A stretch of DNA of 64,000 nucleotides from CAVSIS01 sp963814875 (GCA_963814875.1 CAWFFJ010000016.1:62001-126000); one strand, 5' to 3'. Counted from the first letter of the stretch, positions 18,694 to 27,492 are shown. A program made the numbers and translations. Notes: a model not told the origin generated them from the letters alone.

Positions 18694-19559
18694 CAAAACC
18701 CAGTCATCTTAGCAGACAGGTAGAGGGCGCACATGAGCAGCGAGAGCAAGCCGTTAGCAGTGAAAAACGCGGCGTCGACCCGCTCGAGCACGTCCGGTCG
18801 GACCAGGTGATGCTGCCACAGCAGGAGGCCCCCGGCCGCCGCCGTGGCGAGCACTCGCAGTGTGCCTCCCCCGGCGAGCACCGCGAACACCGCGAATGCG
18901 ACGAACGCCCCGACGTGCAGGGCTCTCGCCACCGTCAGGGCGCCGTCGGCGCCGAGCCGGACCGGCAGCGAGTGCAGACCCGCCTGGCGGTCGAAGTCCT
19001 CGTCCTGGAGCGCGTAGATCACGTCGAAACCGGCCACCCAGAGCAGAACCGCCGCCGCCAGCACCAGGGGCGCAGGCTCGATGCGGCCGGAACCCGCGAT
19101 CCACGCCCCGACCGGAGAGATGGCGAGGGCGAGACCGAGCCAGAGGTGGGCCAGCGAGGTCAAGCGCTTGGCGTACGAGTAGCCGAGCAGCACCGCAAGA
19201 GTCGGTCCGGCGAGCGCCAGGCAGAGCGGGTTGAGGGCCGCCGCGGCGACCACGAACAGCACCGAGGAGACGAAGGTGATCGTCCACACGAGACCGCGCC
19301 CCAAGCGGCCGGCGGGCAGCGACCGCGACGCGGTCCGGGGGTTGATCGCGTCGAGGCCGTGGTCGGCGAGACGGTTGAAGCACATCGCCGCGGTGCGAGC
19401 CGCAACCATCGCGACCACCACCCACAACCAGGTGCGGGGAGAAGGCCATCCCGACCCGGTCGAGGTGACCAGCGAGATCACCGCGAACGGCAACGCGAAC
19501 ACGGTGTGCTGCAGCTTGATCATCTCGGCGGTCTCGGCGAGACCGCCGAGGACGTTCAT
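18693..19559 (-). CDS. ubiA: UbiA-family prenyltransferase
   Basis: An integral membrane protein of 288 residues with about nine hydrophobic segments. It carries both Asp-rich motifs of the family, NRLADHGLD and YALQDEDFD, which bind magnesium prenyl diphosphate. With ubiX beside it, the likely reaction is prenylation of 4-hydroxybenzoate or a related aromatic in quinone biosynthesis. ATG 19559 overlaps the ubiX stop (ATGA); an in-frame GTG at 19568 is possible but less likely. Confidence 0.9.
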   Translation of the reverse strand: MNVLGGLAETAEMIKLQHTVFALPFAVISLVTSTGSGWPSPRTWLWVVVAMVAARTAAMCFNRLADHGLDAINPRTASRSLPAGRLGRGLVWTITFVSSVLFVVAAAALNPLCLALAGPTLAVLLGYSYAKRLTSLAHLWLGLALAISPVGAWIAGSGRIEPAPLVLAAAVLLWVAGFDVIYALQDEDFDRQAGLHSLPVRLGADGALTVARALHVGAFVAFAVFAVLAGGGTLRVLATAAAGGLLLWQHHLVRPDVLERVDAAFFTANGLLSLLMCALYLSAKMTGF

Positions 19560-20173
19560 CCGTTCCACCTGAGCTCACTCCGGTCGAGCTCGACGCCGAG
19601 CAGGTCGAGCACGCGCAGGCAGTAGTGGTCGAGGAACCGTTCCAGGGCCTCGCCCGGGCTCGGCTTCAGGTAGAACGCCGGTACCGGCGGGACCACGTGC
19701 ACTCCAAGGCGTGCCAGGGCGGCCAGGTTGTCGAGCAGGATCGCCGACATCGGGGTTTCCCGAATGCCGAGGACCAGTGGCCAGCGCTGCTTGAGGGCGA
19801 CATCGGCGACGCGCTGGGCAAGACCGCGCGAGATGCCATGGGCAATCGAGCCGGCCATGCCGGCAGAGCACGGCAGCACCACCGTCCCAATCAGGACATG
19901 GGAGCCGGAGGCGATCGGGGCGGTCAGGTCGGCATCGGTCCACGGGCGGACCCGCGCGCGCAGCTCGTCCCCGACCGGGAGGAGGTCCCGCAACCCACGT
20001 GCCGAGCTCCACTCGGGCCCCAGCTCGTGCGCCAGAACCTTGCCCGCCGCCGGCGTAACGACGATGTGGAGGGCGTCAAGTGCAGCGTGACGCAGTGCGG
20101 TCGCGGCAAAACGCACTGCGAGCTCGGCCCCCGAGCCGCCGGACACGACCAGGGCGAGCTCACGCGGCGCCAT
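19556..20173 (-). CDS. ubiX: UbiX flavin prenyltransferase
   Basis: UbiX makes the prenylated FMN cofactor needed by UbiD decarboxylases. The 205-residue protein has the SGGSGAELA flavin loop, VLPCSAGMAGSIAHG and the C-terminal RETPMSAILLDNLAAL-PPVPAFY segment of the family. It leads the operon ubiX-ubiA-dNK-panB-panC-panD. No ubiD is in the window. A TATACT box near 20260 on the coding strand is a possible -10, leaving a leader of about 80 bases. Confidence 0.93.
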   Translation of the reverse strand: MAPRELALVVSGGSGAELAVRFAATALRHAALDALHIVVTPAAGKVLAHELGPEWSSARGLRDLLPVGDELRARVRPWTDADLTAPIASGSHVLIGTVVLPCSAGMAGSIAHGISRGLAQRVADVALKQRWPLVLGIRETPMSAILLDNLAALARLGVHVVPPVPAFYLKPSPGEALERFLDHYCLRVLDLLGVELDRSELRWNG

Positions 20174-20415
20174 CGACCCCTACGACGCCGCCCACGGCGC
20201 ACGTCGAGCCCGTCCGTCGCACCGTGCCGCTCACCGGAGAAGCGCTCACCATCGCGGGAGTATAACAGCCTGACACCGACAGAACTTTCTGACAGGGCGA
20301 GGGGAGTGCCGCGGGCTCTCGAGTGACAGAAGTTTCTGTCACCCGGATCTCGAGGAGCTCAGCGAAGAACACTACAACTCTCTGAAAATAAATATCTTAA
20401 TTGCATCCTGTGAAT

Positions 20416-20432
20416 CTGGCACGAGCCCTGCT
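20416..20432 (+). promoter_or_regulatory. sigma-54-type promoter ahead of the ComEA-like gene
   Basis: CTGGCACGAGCCCTGCT matches the sigma-54 consensus YTGGCACGRNNNTTGCW except for one base in the -12 element. The DNA just upstream is AT-rich (TCTGAAAATAAATATCTTAA), suiting bending or activator binding. Transcription would begin near 20443. The rest of 20174-20538 holds the ubiX promoter region and the gene leader. Confidence 0.65.
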
Positions 20433-20538
20433 CTTGGCAAGGGCAGCTCGATCAGGAGGTTGCCATGCCGCCGTAGAACCCAACCCATCGCGTCCCGGAC
20501 ATCAGCACCTCAACCGAAAGAAGAGAAGGAGGAACGTC

Positions 20539-20880
20539 ATGCTTCGTCGCGCGACTTTCGCTCTCGTCGCCATCGCCCTCGCGGCTGGCCTCGCCGCCGC
20601 CGCCGAGCCTACGACCGGCGTCGTCAACGTCAACACCGCCACCATCGACCAGCTGACCTTGCTGCCGCGCATCGGCCCGGCCCTGGCCCAGCGGATCGTC
20701 GACTTCCGGACCGCCAACGGCCAGTTCTCGAGCCCCGACGAGCTGGTCGCGGTCAAGGGCATCGGCGAGCGAATGCTCGAGGGCCTCAAGCCGTACCTCA
20801 CGGTCAAAGGTGACACCACCCTGAAGGACAAGGTCCGCTTGCCGCGCCGGACACGTCAGGACGGCGACCAAGTGAACTGA
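20539..20880 (+). CDS. ComEA-like helix-hairpin-helix protein
   Basis: A 113-residue exported protein. The signal peptide (about 22 residues, ending LAAAAE) is followed directly by a double helix-hairpin-helix domain: VNVNTATIDQLTLLPRIGPALAQRI and ELVAVKGIGERMLEGLKPYL. This is the DNA-binding module of ComEA, which pulls transforming DNA across the envelope. A basic tail follows. The ATG has an AAGGAGG site. The sigma-54 promoter and the downstream pseudopilin suggest regulation with type IV pili. Confidence 0.85.
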   Translation: MLRRATFALVAIALAAGLAAAAEPTTGVVNVNTATIDQLTLLPRIGPALAQRIVDFRTANGQFSSPDELVAVKGIGERMLEGLKPYLTVKGDTTLKDKVRLPRRTRQDGDQVN

Positions 20881-20912
20881 ACGACAACCACAACTCGCAG
20901 CGTGGACGGGAT

Positions 20913-20936
20913 GCGGCCCTTCGGGGCCGCTTTCTC
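20913..20936 (+). terminator. intrinsic terminator between the HhH gene and the pseudopilin
   Basis: GCGGCCC-TTCG-GGGCCGC followed by TTTCTC: a 7-base GC stem with a stable UUCG loop and a T tract. It ends about 15 bases before the pseudopilin start, so pseudopilin output may depend on read-through. Confidence 0.75.
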
Positions 20937-20951
20937 GAAGGGAGGTCCTCC

Positions 20952-21578
20952 GTGGCATGGATCGACTCGCGGCCCACGACCCGCTGCAGCGAACGCGGCG
21001 TCACCCTCGCGGAGCTTGTCATCGCCGTCTCGCTGATCGGCATCGGCTCGGCAGTCATGCTGCCCCAACTCGGCACCCTGCACCGGGCCGCAGAGCTGCG
21101 CGCAGTGACCGGCCAGATCTCGGGCATGATGGCGCGCTGCCGCGCGTATGCAGTGATGCACCGGACCGCCACCGGGCTCGTCTTCGAACACGACGGCGGC
21201 GGCTGGCGCTGCTTCCTGGCGGAGGATCGCGACGGCGACGGCATCCGTCACGACGACCTCGAGACCGGCCGCGACCGGATCGTGAGCGAGATTCTCCAGC
21301 TCGAGGCCGATCGCGCCGGGCTCGGCATCCTGCGCAACGTCCGCGTTCCCGACCCGACCGGGCACGGGCGCCTCGGCGGCGACCTCGACGACCCGGTCCG
21401 CGCAGGCAGCGGCGACATCGTGACCTTCAGCCCGATCGGGACCGCGACCTCGTCCTCGGTCTACTTCAGCGACGGGACCTCACGCATGCGCGTGATCCGG
21501 GTCTATGGAATCACGGGCCGCATCCGGACCCTGGTCTGGCATACGGGCTGGTCCGGCTGGCGCGCCGTCGGGCTGTGA
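20952..21578 (+). CDS. type IV pseudopilin, GspH/FimT type
   Basis: A 208-residue prepilin. The leader ends in a type III cleavage site, ERG|VTLAELVIAVSLIGIGSA, with Glu at +5 and a 20-residue hydrophobic helix. The globular part includes CRAYAVMHRTATGLVFEHDGGGW, then a beta-rich C-terminus, as in GspH/FimT minor pilins. It would be processed by PilD and assembled in the inner membrane. GTG start chosen for the GGGAGG five bases upstream. No other pilin gene follows; the next gene is convergent. Confidence 0.85.
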   Translation: MAWIDSRPTTRCSERGVTLAELVIAVSLIGIGSAVMLPQLGTLHRAAELRAVTGQISGMMARCRAYAVMHRTATGLVFEHDGGGWRCFLAEDRDGDGIRHDDLETGRDRIVSEILQLEADRAGLGILRNVRVPDPTGHGRLGGDLDDPVRAGSGDIVTFSPIGTATSSSVYFSDGTSRMRVIRVYGITGRIRTLVWHTGWSGWRAVGL

Positions 21579-21673
21579 TCAACGGAAGGACCGCCGCACG
21601 ACAGAAACTCATCGCGAGCAACAACCGCATCTCCGACAGCGCGTGGGTGATGTCTGCGATGAGCTGGAGTGGT

Positions 21674-22633
21674 TCACTCATCGATCGGACCGGCGCGAAC
21701 CTTGCCGGCGACGCGCGTGCCCGGCGGGATCATGACGGCACCCAGAAGCACGCTGTCCTCGACCTCGGCATCGGCGCCGACCCGCGCCCCGCCTGCCACC
21801 ACGGACCGGCGGACGACCGCCCCGGCGTCGACCGCCGAGCCGTCTGCGACGAACGCCTGCTCGAGTCGCGCGTTCACCGCAACCCGCGCGCTCGCGCCGA
21901 CGGCGACGCCGCCGTCGAGCTGCGCGAGCGCCGCCGCGAGGTAGTCGCTCGGCGTGCCGACCTCCGCCCAACGGCCCGAGACCCGGGCGCCGCCGAGCCG
22001 GCCGGCAGCCATGGAGGGCCACCAGAGGGCGTCGGCGACACCGCTCGGTTCGACCGCCAGCCGCTCGAGGGCCGCGCGGTCGACCAACATGACGCCCGGG
22101 TAGAGCAGCGGCTCCTCACCGGGCCCGGCCTCACCTGGCGGCAGGATGCGATCCACGTTTCCGTCGCCCCGAAGCCGGACACGGGACCAGCGGCGGGGGT
22201 CGCGGTTGCGAACCAGTGCGAGGGTGACCAGGTCCCCGGCCGCCTCGTGCCGTGCCGTGAGCGTCGTCAGGTCGAGGTCGAGCATCCCATCGCCGTTGAT
22301 CACCAACACCGGCCCGCGACCCTCGAGCAGACCTCTCGCCCTCGCCAGCGCGAGACCGCCGGCCGTGTCCATGAGCTCGGGCTCCGGCGAGACGGCGAGA
22401 TCGACGTCCGGCGGCACGACCCGCCGCGCTGCGTCGTGCATGGCCTCGGCCAGGTGCCACGTGTTGACCACCACTCGGCGGCACCCGGCCGCCGCCGCCT
22501 GGCGCAGGGCCGACGCCACCACCGGCCCCCGGGGCAGGGGCAGGGCGGGCTTCGGCAGCACGTCCGACAGCGGCCGCATGCGCTCGCCGCGGCCCGCAGC
22601 CAGCACCATTCCGACCTCAATGTCGATGCTCAT
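21674..22633 (-). CDS. sugar-1-phosphate nucleotidyltransferase
   Basis: A 319-residue NTP_transferase. The N-terminus has GMVLAAGRGERMRPLS and LPKPALPLP, the nucleotide-binding loop and catalytic lysine; INGDG holds the metal Asp. The last 90 residues contain hexapeptide-like repeats (VAVGASARVAVNARL, GARVGADAEVEDSVL) of a left-handed beta helix. Closest in pattern to mannose-1-phosphate guanylyltransferase or MurU-type enzymes of peptidoglycan recycling; substrate is not decided. ATG 22633 overlaps the CYTH gene stop (ATGA). Confidence 0.8.
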   Translation of the reverse strand: MSIDIEVGMVLAAGRGERMRPLSDVLPKPALPLPRGPVVASALRQAAAAGCRRVVVNTWHLAEAMHDAARRVVPPDVDLAVSPEPELMDTAGGLALARARGLLEGRGPVLVINGDGMLDLDLTTLTARHEAAGDLVTLALVRNRDPRRWSRVRLRGDGNVDRILPPGEAGPGEEPLLYPGVMLVDRAALERLAVEPSGVADALWWPSMAAGRLGGARVSGRWAEVGTPSDYLAAALAQLDGGVAVGASARVAVNARLEQAFVADGSAVDAGAVVRRSVVAGGARVGADAEVEDSVLLGAVMIPPGTRVAGKVRAGPIDE

Positions 22634-23193
22634 TTCTGGAAGACCATGTCCTCGGGCAGGCCGAGCTCGGGATGTCCGTCGCGGTAGCTGGCCCACAGGG
22701 TCACGTACGACCCACGCACCGCCCGCGCCGGATCGAGACCGAGCCCGGCCGCCACCTCGTCGAGGGCTTCAACCGGTCCCTCGATCTCAACGAAGTCTCC
22801 CATTGGCGTATGGTCGAGGCAGACCTCCGCCTCCCCCAGCCGCCAGCGCTCGCGGTCCTTCTCGTAGCGCCTCGAGGGAACCAGGCCGAGGCGGCCAAAG
22901 ATGGCAGCGACGACCTCCCCGTCCGCGACCTCGGTCTCGAGCTCCTCGCGCTGCTTGACCGTCCCGCGGTAGCGCACCGGCCCCTTGAACGTCAGCTTCC
23001 AGCGACCCTCGGAGCACCGCAGGCGCAGCGCGTGCCCGGCCGACATGAGCCGCTGCGCCGCGTCGTCGAACAGAGTGTTGACCTCACGGTCCCGCGCCGC
23101 GAGGCGGGTCGCGGCACCCGCTTGAAGCCGCGCGCGGACCGGTCCGAGATCGTGGACCGGGATCTTGAGCTCGCTCTCCACGGGTGTCGTCAT
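22630..23193 (-). CDS. CYTH-domain protein (CyaB/ThTPase-like)
   Basis: A 187-residue protein with the ESELKIPV form of the ExExK motif at residues 6-10, then repeated charged strands (LRLRCSEGRWKLTFKGP, REELETEV, RYEKDRERW, EVCLDHTPMGDFVEIEG) typical of the CYTH tunnel that binds triphosphates. Members are class IV adenylate cyclases, thiamine triphosphatases or inorganic triphosphatases; sequence does not distinguish them here. It begins six bases after a TAGGCT box, so the mRNA may be leaderless. Confidence 0.82.
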   Translation of the reverse strand: MTTPVESELKIPVHDLGPVRARLQAGAATRLAARDREVNTLFDDAAQRLMSAGHALRLRCSEGRWKLTFKGPVRYRGTVKQREELETEVADGEVVAAIFGRLGLVPSRRYEKDRERWRLGEAEVCLDHTPMGDFVEIEGPVEALDEVAAGLGLDPARAVRGSYVTLWASYRDGHPELGLPEDMVFQK

Positions 23194-23199
23194 GGCATG

Positions 23200-23205
23200 A
23201 GCCTA
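23200..23205 (-). promoter_or_regulatory. -10-like box six bases before the CYTH gene
   Basis: TAGGCT on the coding strand, six bases from ATG 23193; no Shine-Dalgarno sequence is present between them. Confidence 0.4.
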
Positions 23206-23257
23206 CCGCGACCCCGACCCCGCGCCAAGCGCCGCGGGGGAGACACCCAGGACCATG

Positions 23258-23402
23258 AACCACAGAGGCACGGAGACACAAAGCGACACAGAGCCCCACC
23301 CGTCCAGGGCTGCGAAGGTCCGCCCTCTTCCCGGCCGCGTGAGCCAAGCGTCGGTGCCTCGGGTTGGCGCGGGCTCATCAGTATCTCTGAGCCTTTGTGG
23401 TG
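23258..23402. repeat. interspersed element A3 with octamer ends
   Basis: The left end AACCACAGAGGCACGGAGACAC faces a degenerate right end CTGAGCCTTTGTGGT (23387-23401). It lies between the divergent CYTH and selB genes and ends about 25 bases before the selB -10 box. Confidence 0.6.
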
Positions 23403-23426
23403 AGCAACTGCCGTCCGCGGGCGCGG

Positions 23427-23432
23427 TACCAT
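23427..23432 (+). promoter_or_regulatory. -10-like box six bases before selB
   Basis: TACCAT fits TANNNT, six bases from the selB ATG; no ribosome binding site is visible. Confidence 0.35.
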
Positions 23433-23438
23433 GGCGCC

Positions 23439-25364
23439 ATGCGCCACGTCGTCTACGGGACCGCCGGCCATATCGACCACGGCAAGACCACTCTCGTGAG
23501 GGCCCTGACCGGCATCGACTGCGACCGGCTGCCCGAGGAGCAGAGCCGCGGCATCACCATTGAGCTCGGCTTCGCCCACCTCGAGACTGATGACCTCCAG
23601 ATCCACTTCGTCGACGTCCCCGGACACGAGCGACTGGTCCACACCATGATTGCCGGCGCGGCTGGGATCGACCTCGCGCTGCTGGTGGTGGCGGCCGACG
23701 AGGGCGTGATGCCCCAGACCCGCGAGCACCTCGAGGTGATCCGCCTCATGGGCGTCCCCGGCGGCGCGGTCGCGGTCACCAAGACCGACCTCGTCGATCA
23801 GGATATGGTCGAGCTGGCGGTCGAGGAGATCCGGGAGCTGATGGCCGGAACCCCGTTCGCCGGGGTCCCGATGGTGCCGGTGTCCGCATCCACCGGCGAG
23901 GGTGTGGAGGCGCTGCGGGCCGTCCTGGTTCAGCAGGCCGCACAGGTGCGACCACGCCAGATCGAAGGGCGCCCCTTCCGGCAGGCAGTCGACCGGGTCT
24001 TCACTCTGCCCGGCGCTGGAACCGTCGTGACCGGGACCTCCCTGTGGGGGACCCTGCGCGTCGGCGCCGAGGTGGTCGTCCTCCCGCGCGGCGTCGTCTC
24101 GCGAGCGCGACGCCTCCACGTGCACGGCGCCGAGCGCGAGACGGTCGAGGCCGGCGAGCGCGTCGCGCTGAACCTCGCTGGGCTCTCTTGCAGCGACCTC
24201 GAGCGCGGCGACCAGGTTCTGGCGCCTGGACCGTGGCGCGCCACCCGCCTGGTCACCGTGCGCCTCGAGCTGCTGCGCTCCGCGCCGCAGGCGCTCGACG
24301 AGGGCGACGAGGTCGAGGTCCACGCCCTGGCCGCGCGGACGTCGGCCCGGATCGACCGCCTCTCGACCAGGCCCCTTGCGCCCGGTGAGAGCGCGGTTGC
24401 GCAGCTGTCCCTCCGCGAGCCGGCGGTGCTGTTCCCGGGCGACCGCCTGGTGCTGCGGCGTCCGGCACCGGTCAACACCTTTGCCGGCGGTCTGGTGCTC
24501 GATCCCCACCTCGCCAGGGTTCGGCGCCGCGACAGCGCAACACTGGCCGATCTCCCACCGGTCGAGCGCCGTGACTGGCCGCAGCTGCTCGAGGCCTGGA
24601 TCGACCGCGCGGGCCTCGCCGCGGTCGCTCTCGACGAGCTGGCCGGCCGGCTCGGAGCCACTACTGATGCTGTCGAAGCGCCCCTGGGCCGGCTCGTCGA
24701 GGCGAGCTCGATCCGCGTCCTGGCCACCCAGCCGCGACGGCTGGTCGCAGCGCGCCACCTGGACGGGCTCGCCGCTGCTGCGACCGAGACCCTCGCCCGG
24801 CGCCTCGCCGGCCAAGAGGTCTCCGCAGGCATCCCGGCCCGCGACTTCGCCGCAGAGCTCCTCCCCAGGAACGCCTCCGGGCTTGCTGATCTCTATCTCG
24901 AGGAGCTGAGACAGCGTGGCGTCATCGAGGTCGCCGACGGGCGCGTGCTGCCCCCCGGCAGTCGCCACCACATGACCGAGCTCGGCGAGGAGCTGACCCG
25001 TCAGATCGAGCGCGTATACCACGAGGCGGGACTAGAACCGCCATCGCCGCCCGAGACCGCAGCCCGGCTCGGCGCGAGACCCGCCACGGTCGAGGGCATC
25101 TGCCGCTTCCTGGTCCAGCGCGGCCACCTGGTCCGCCTCGACGGCAAGTTCCTCATCCACCGCGCCACGCTCGACGCGATTGTGCGCGGCCTGTACGAGT
25201 GGGGCGTCGAAGGCTTCGGGGTCGGGGAGTTCAAGGAGCGGTTCGGGCTCACCCGAAAGCTCGCGATCCCGATCCTCCAATGGCTCGACTCCGAGCGCGT
25301 GACGCTCAGGTCGGGGGACCGACGGAAGGTGTTGGCGCCGCGTCGGACGTCCCCCCAGGGCTGA
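23439..25364 (+). CDS. selB: selenocysteine-specific elongation factor
   Basis: SelB is the GTPase that delivers selenocysteyl-tRNA to UGA codons marked by a SECIS hairpin. The 641-residue protein opens with the GTPase domain: GHIDHGKTTL at residues 9-18, RGITIELGF, DVPGHERLVHTMIAGA, and TKTD. Two beta-barrel domains follow, and the C-terminal third has winged-helix repeats that read the SECIS RNA. Start at ATG 23439 puts the G-domain where expected. Neither selA, selC, selD nor a selenoprotein was recognised in the window. The 3' end overlaps the convergent secreted-protein gene by 59 bases. Confidence 0.93.
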   Translation: MRHVVYGTAGHIDHGKTTLVRALTGIDCDRLPEEQSRGITIELGFAHLETDDLQIHFVDVPGHERLVHTMIAGAAGIDLALLVVAADEGVMPQTREHLEVIRLMGVPGGAVAVTKTDLVDQDMVELAVEEIRELMAGTPFAGVPMVPVSASTGEGVEALRAVLVQQAAQVRPRQIEGRPFRQAVDRVFTLPGAGTVVTGTSLWGTLRVGAEVVVLPRGVVSRARRLHVHGAERETVEAGERVALNLAGLSCSDLERGDQVLAPGPWRATRLVTVRLELLRSAPQALDEGDEVEVHALAARTSARIDRLSTRPLAPGESAVAQLSLREPAVLFPGDRLVLRRPAPVNTFAGGLVLDPHLARVRRRDSATLADLPPVERRDWPQLLEAWIDRAGLAAVALDELAGRLGATTDAVEAPLGRLVEASSIRVLATQPRRLVAARHLDGLAAAATETLARRLAGQEVSAGIPARDFAAELLPRNASGLADLYLEELRQRGVIEVADGRVLPPGSRHHMTELGEELTRQIERVYHEAGLEPPSPPETAARLGARPATVEGICRFLVQRGHLVRLDGKFLIHRATLDAIVRGLYEWGVEGFGVGEFKERFGLTRKLAIPILQWLDSERVTLRSGDRRKVLAPRRTSPQG

Positions 25365-26199
25365 AGCCTCTATCCCGCAGGACCTTCACGTCACCCGACT
25401 TGATTGTGCTCAGGTCGAGGCCCAGGCGCGCAGTCCAAACCACCCAGGTCGCCACCGGCTGGCTACCGTTGCGACCCGGATCGAGACGCCAGGTGGCGAG
25501 GTACGCGGCGACCCACGACGTCAGCCCCCCGTCGAGCTCGAGCGGAACGAAGCGGTCGCAACGGCCCTCGGGCGTAACGTGCACCAGCAGTCGGACCCCG
25601 ACCTCCGCCTGATGATGGGGAACCCGGACCTTGACTCGGCGCGGAACTGCCAGCGAGGTGAGTGTCGACGGCGCCGTCGCGGGCAGCTCTGCCAGGCGGC
25701 CCGGTGGCGCCGAGGCGAGCGGGGTGGCCGGCGCCGGGGGTGCGGACGGGTCGGGCATCTGGAGAACCTGGTCGAGAACAGTGGCCGTGCGCACCTCGGT
25801 CTCGAAACCCACCTCCAGCACGGCCCATGTGGGTTGGGCCTGCGTTCCCACCCGCGCAGGTTCGAAGCGGCTGTCCTTGAGCTCGGCGACCAGCGGCGTC
25901 ACCAACCCGGGGAACGGCTGCTCGAGCACGACCGCCTCGCGGCACTGGCCGTCGACGTCGACCCACGCCGCCACGACGGCTCGTCCGGTCGCGTCGAGGC
26001 GCTCGGGGACGGTGGCCTGGAGCAGGGACGGCGGCACCTCGACACTGGAGGCAAAAGGGTTCACGGGCTCGAGAGCGACGTAGGGCAGCACGGTCGGCAT
26101 CGCGATCGCCAGGCGCTGCTGCCACGCTCGTGCACTCCGGTCCTGGGCGACCGCGGAGGCAGCGAAGCCGATCAGCATGAGAACGATCCATCGACGCAC
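25306..26199 (-). CDS. secreted protein of unknown function, TonB-C-like segments
   Basis: A 297-residue protein with a signal peptide (WIVLMLIGFAASAVAQ). Two similar stretches, around VPERLDATGRAVVAAWVDVDGQCREAVV and VRVPHHQAEVGVRLLVHVTPEGRCDRFV, each followed by a helix and a strand, resemble TonB C-terminal folds. A Pro-Ala linker separates them. It is periplasmic by inference. The GTG at 26199 is supported by a TAGCAT box six bases upstream. I do not know its function. Confidence 0.65.
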   Translation of the reverse strand: MRRWIVLMLIGFAASAVAQDRSARAWQQRLAIAMPTVLPYVALEPVNPFASSVEVPPSLLQATVPERLDATGRAVVAAWVDVDGQCREAVVLEQPFPGLVTPLVAELKDSRFEPARVGTQAQPTWAVLEVGFETEVRTATVLDQVLQMPDPSAPPAPATPLASAPPGRLAELPATAPSTLTSLAVPRRVKVRVPHHQAEVGVRLLVHVTPEGRCDRFVPLELDGGLTSWVAAYLATWRLDPGRNGSQPVATWVVWTARLGLDLSTIKSGDVKVLRDRGFSPGGTSDAAPTPSVGPPT

Positions 26200-26205
26200 G
26201 GCGGC

Positions 26206-26211
26206 ATGCTA
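26206..26211 (-). promoter_or_regulatory. -10-like box six bases before the secreted-protein gene
   Basis: TAGCAT on the coding strand, six bases from GTG 26199, with no Shine-Dalgarno sequence. Confidence 0.35.
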
Positions 26212-26402
26212 TCACGCGGCTCGGAAGCTCCCGCCTCACTCGCAGGGCATGGTCCGCATCGGGCGGTCTCACCGCTGAACGAGGCGAGCCTCGGCAGATG
26301 CCGGGACTGGCGCAGCGAATCCAAAGCAGCGCGTCCCGCAGAGCCCCAGGAAAGCAGCGAGGTGTGTCGGGTGCTGCCGAGGAACTCCACGGTACGCGCT
26401 GC

Positions 26403-26408
26403 TAGACT
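26403..26408 (+). promoter_or_regulatory. -10-like box seven bases before the glycosyltransferase gene
   Basis: TAGACT, seven bases from ATG 26416; only GTCGCGG lies between, so the transcript would have essentially no leader. Confidence 0.4.
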
Positions 26409-26415
26409 GTCGCGG

Positions 26416-27492
26416 ATGCCGCAGCGCGTCGTCGCCGTCTTTATCTCGCCCCACGGGTTCGGCCACGCCGCGCGCGCGTCGGCGGTCATCGACGCCATGG
26501 CCGAGCGCGAGCCGACACTCCGGTTCGAGATCTTCACCACCGTGCCGGCGTGGTTCTTCGCCGATTCGCTGCGCGCGCACTGGCGACGCCACGACGAGAT
26601 CACCGACCTCGGTCTGGTGCAGCGTTCGGCGATGGACGAGAACCTGGTCGCGACCGCGCAGCGGCTGCGCGATTTCATTCCGCCGCCCGAAGATCAGGTC
26701 GCGCGTCTGGCGCGTCGCGTCACCGAGCTTGGCTGTGCTGCGGTGGTCTGCGACATTTCGCCGCTCGGCATTGCGGTCGCGTCGCGGGCCGGGCTGCCCT
26801 CGGTCCTGATCGAGAACTTCACCTGGGATCTGATCTACGCCGCCTACGGACCGCCCCTCGACGCCTTCGTCGAGCCGGCTCGGCAGAGCCTCGGCAGCAT
26901 CGACCTGCACCTCCAGACCGATCCGGTGTGCCGGCCGACCGCCGCCGCCTTTCGAGTGGCGCCGGTGAGCCGCCCCGCCCAGTCCTCTCCGGCCACCGTC
27001 CGACGGCGCCTGGGGATCCCCGAGGGTGCCTCGCTCGTCCTGCTCACGATGGGCGGAGTGGGCTGGACGTACACCACCCTCGAGCCGCTCGAGTCCCGTC
27101 ACGACGCGTGGTTCGTGGTCCCCGGAGGCAGCCGGGACCTAGCCCGGCGCGGACGCCTCGTCAGTCTGCCCCAGCGCTCCGGCTTCCACCACCCGGACCT
27201 CGTCGCCGCCGCCGACGTGGTGGTCGGCAAGCTCGGCTACTCGACGGTCGCGGAGGTCGTCCACGCGGGAAGTGCGTTCCTCTACCTGCCGCGCGCTCGG
27301 TTTCCGGAGTCCCCGTTCCTCGAGGCCTTCGTCCGCGCTCACGTCGCGTCGGCGGCGACTGATCCCGAGGCGCTCGGCGACGGACAGTGGCTGGATCAGC
27401 TCGGGCCCCTGCTCGCCGCACCCCGCGCAGCCGTGGTGCCGGACAACGGCCGCATCGCGGCCGCCACGCACATCCTCGACCTGCTCTCCTGA
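26416..27492 (+). CDS. glycosyltransferase-like protein (GT28/MurG-like fold)
   Basis: A 358-residue soluble protein with two Rossmann-like halves. The N-terminus VVAVFISPHGFGHAARASAVIDAM gives the glycine/histidine loop of GT-B enzymes. The C-terminal half has LVLLTMGGVGW, FVVPGG and AADVVVGKLGYSTVAEVVHAGSAFLYLPR, the donor-binding pattern of MurG/GT28. Similar proteins are annotated as predicted glycosyltransferases. Acceptor and sugar are unknown. The ATG is chosen because homology starts there and a -10 box abuts it; sequence open further upstream is divergent-gene antisense. Confidence 0.78.
   Translation: MPQRVVAVFISPHGFGHAARASAVIDAMAEREPTLRFEIFTTVPAWFFADSLRAHWRRHDEITDLGLVQRSAMDENLVATAQRLRDFIPPPEDQVARLARRVTELGCAAVVCDISPLGIAVASRAGLPSVLIENFTWDLIYAAYGPPLDAFVEPARQSLGSIDLHLQTDPVCRPTAAAFRVAPVSRPAQSSPATVRRRLGIPEGASLVLLTMGGVGWTYTTLEPLESRHDAWFVVPGGSRDLARRGRLVSLPQRSGFHHPDLVAAADVVVGKLGYSTVAEVVHAGSAFLYLPRARFPESPFLEAFVRAHVASAATDPEALGDGQWLDQLGPLLAAPRAAVVPDNGRIAAATHILDLLS

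Noticed and set aside
20177..20300. Possible riboswitch upstream of the ComEA-like gene
   Set aside because: No recognisable aptamer core; the notable signal there is the sigma-54 promoter.
25579..26415. Open frame extending the glycosyltransferase upstream by 279 codons
   Set aside because: It is antisense to the secreted-protein gene and shows no domain; homology begins at ATG 26416 with a -10 box in front.
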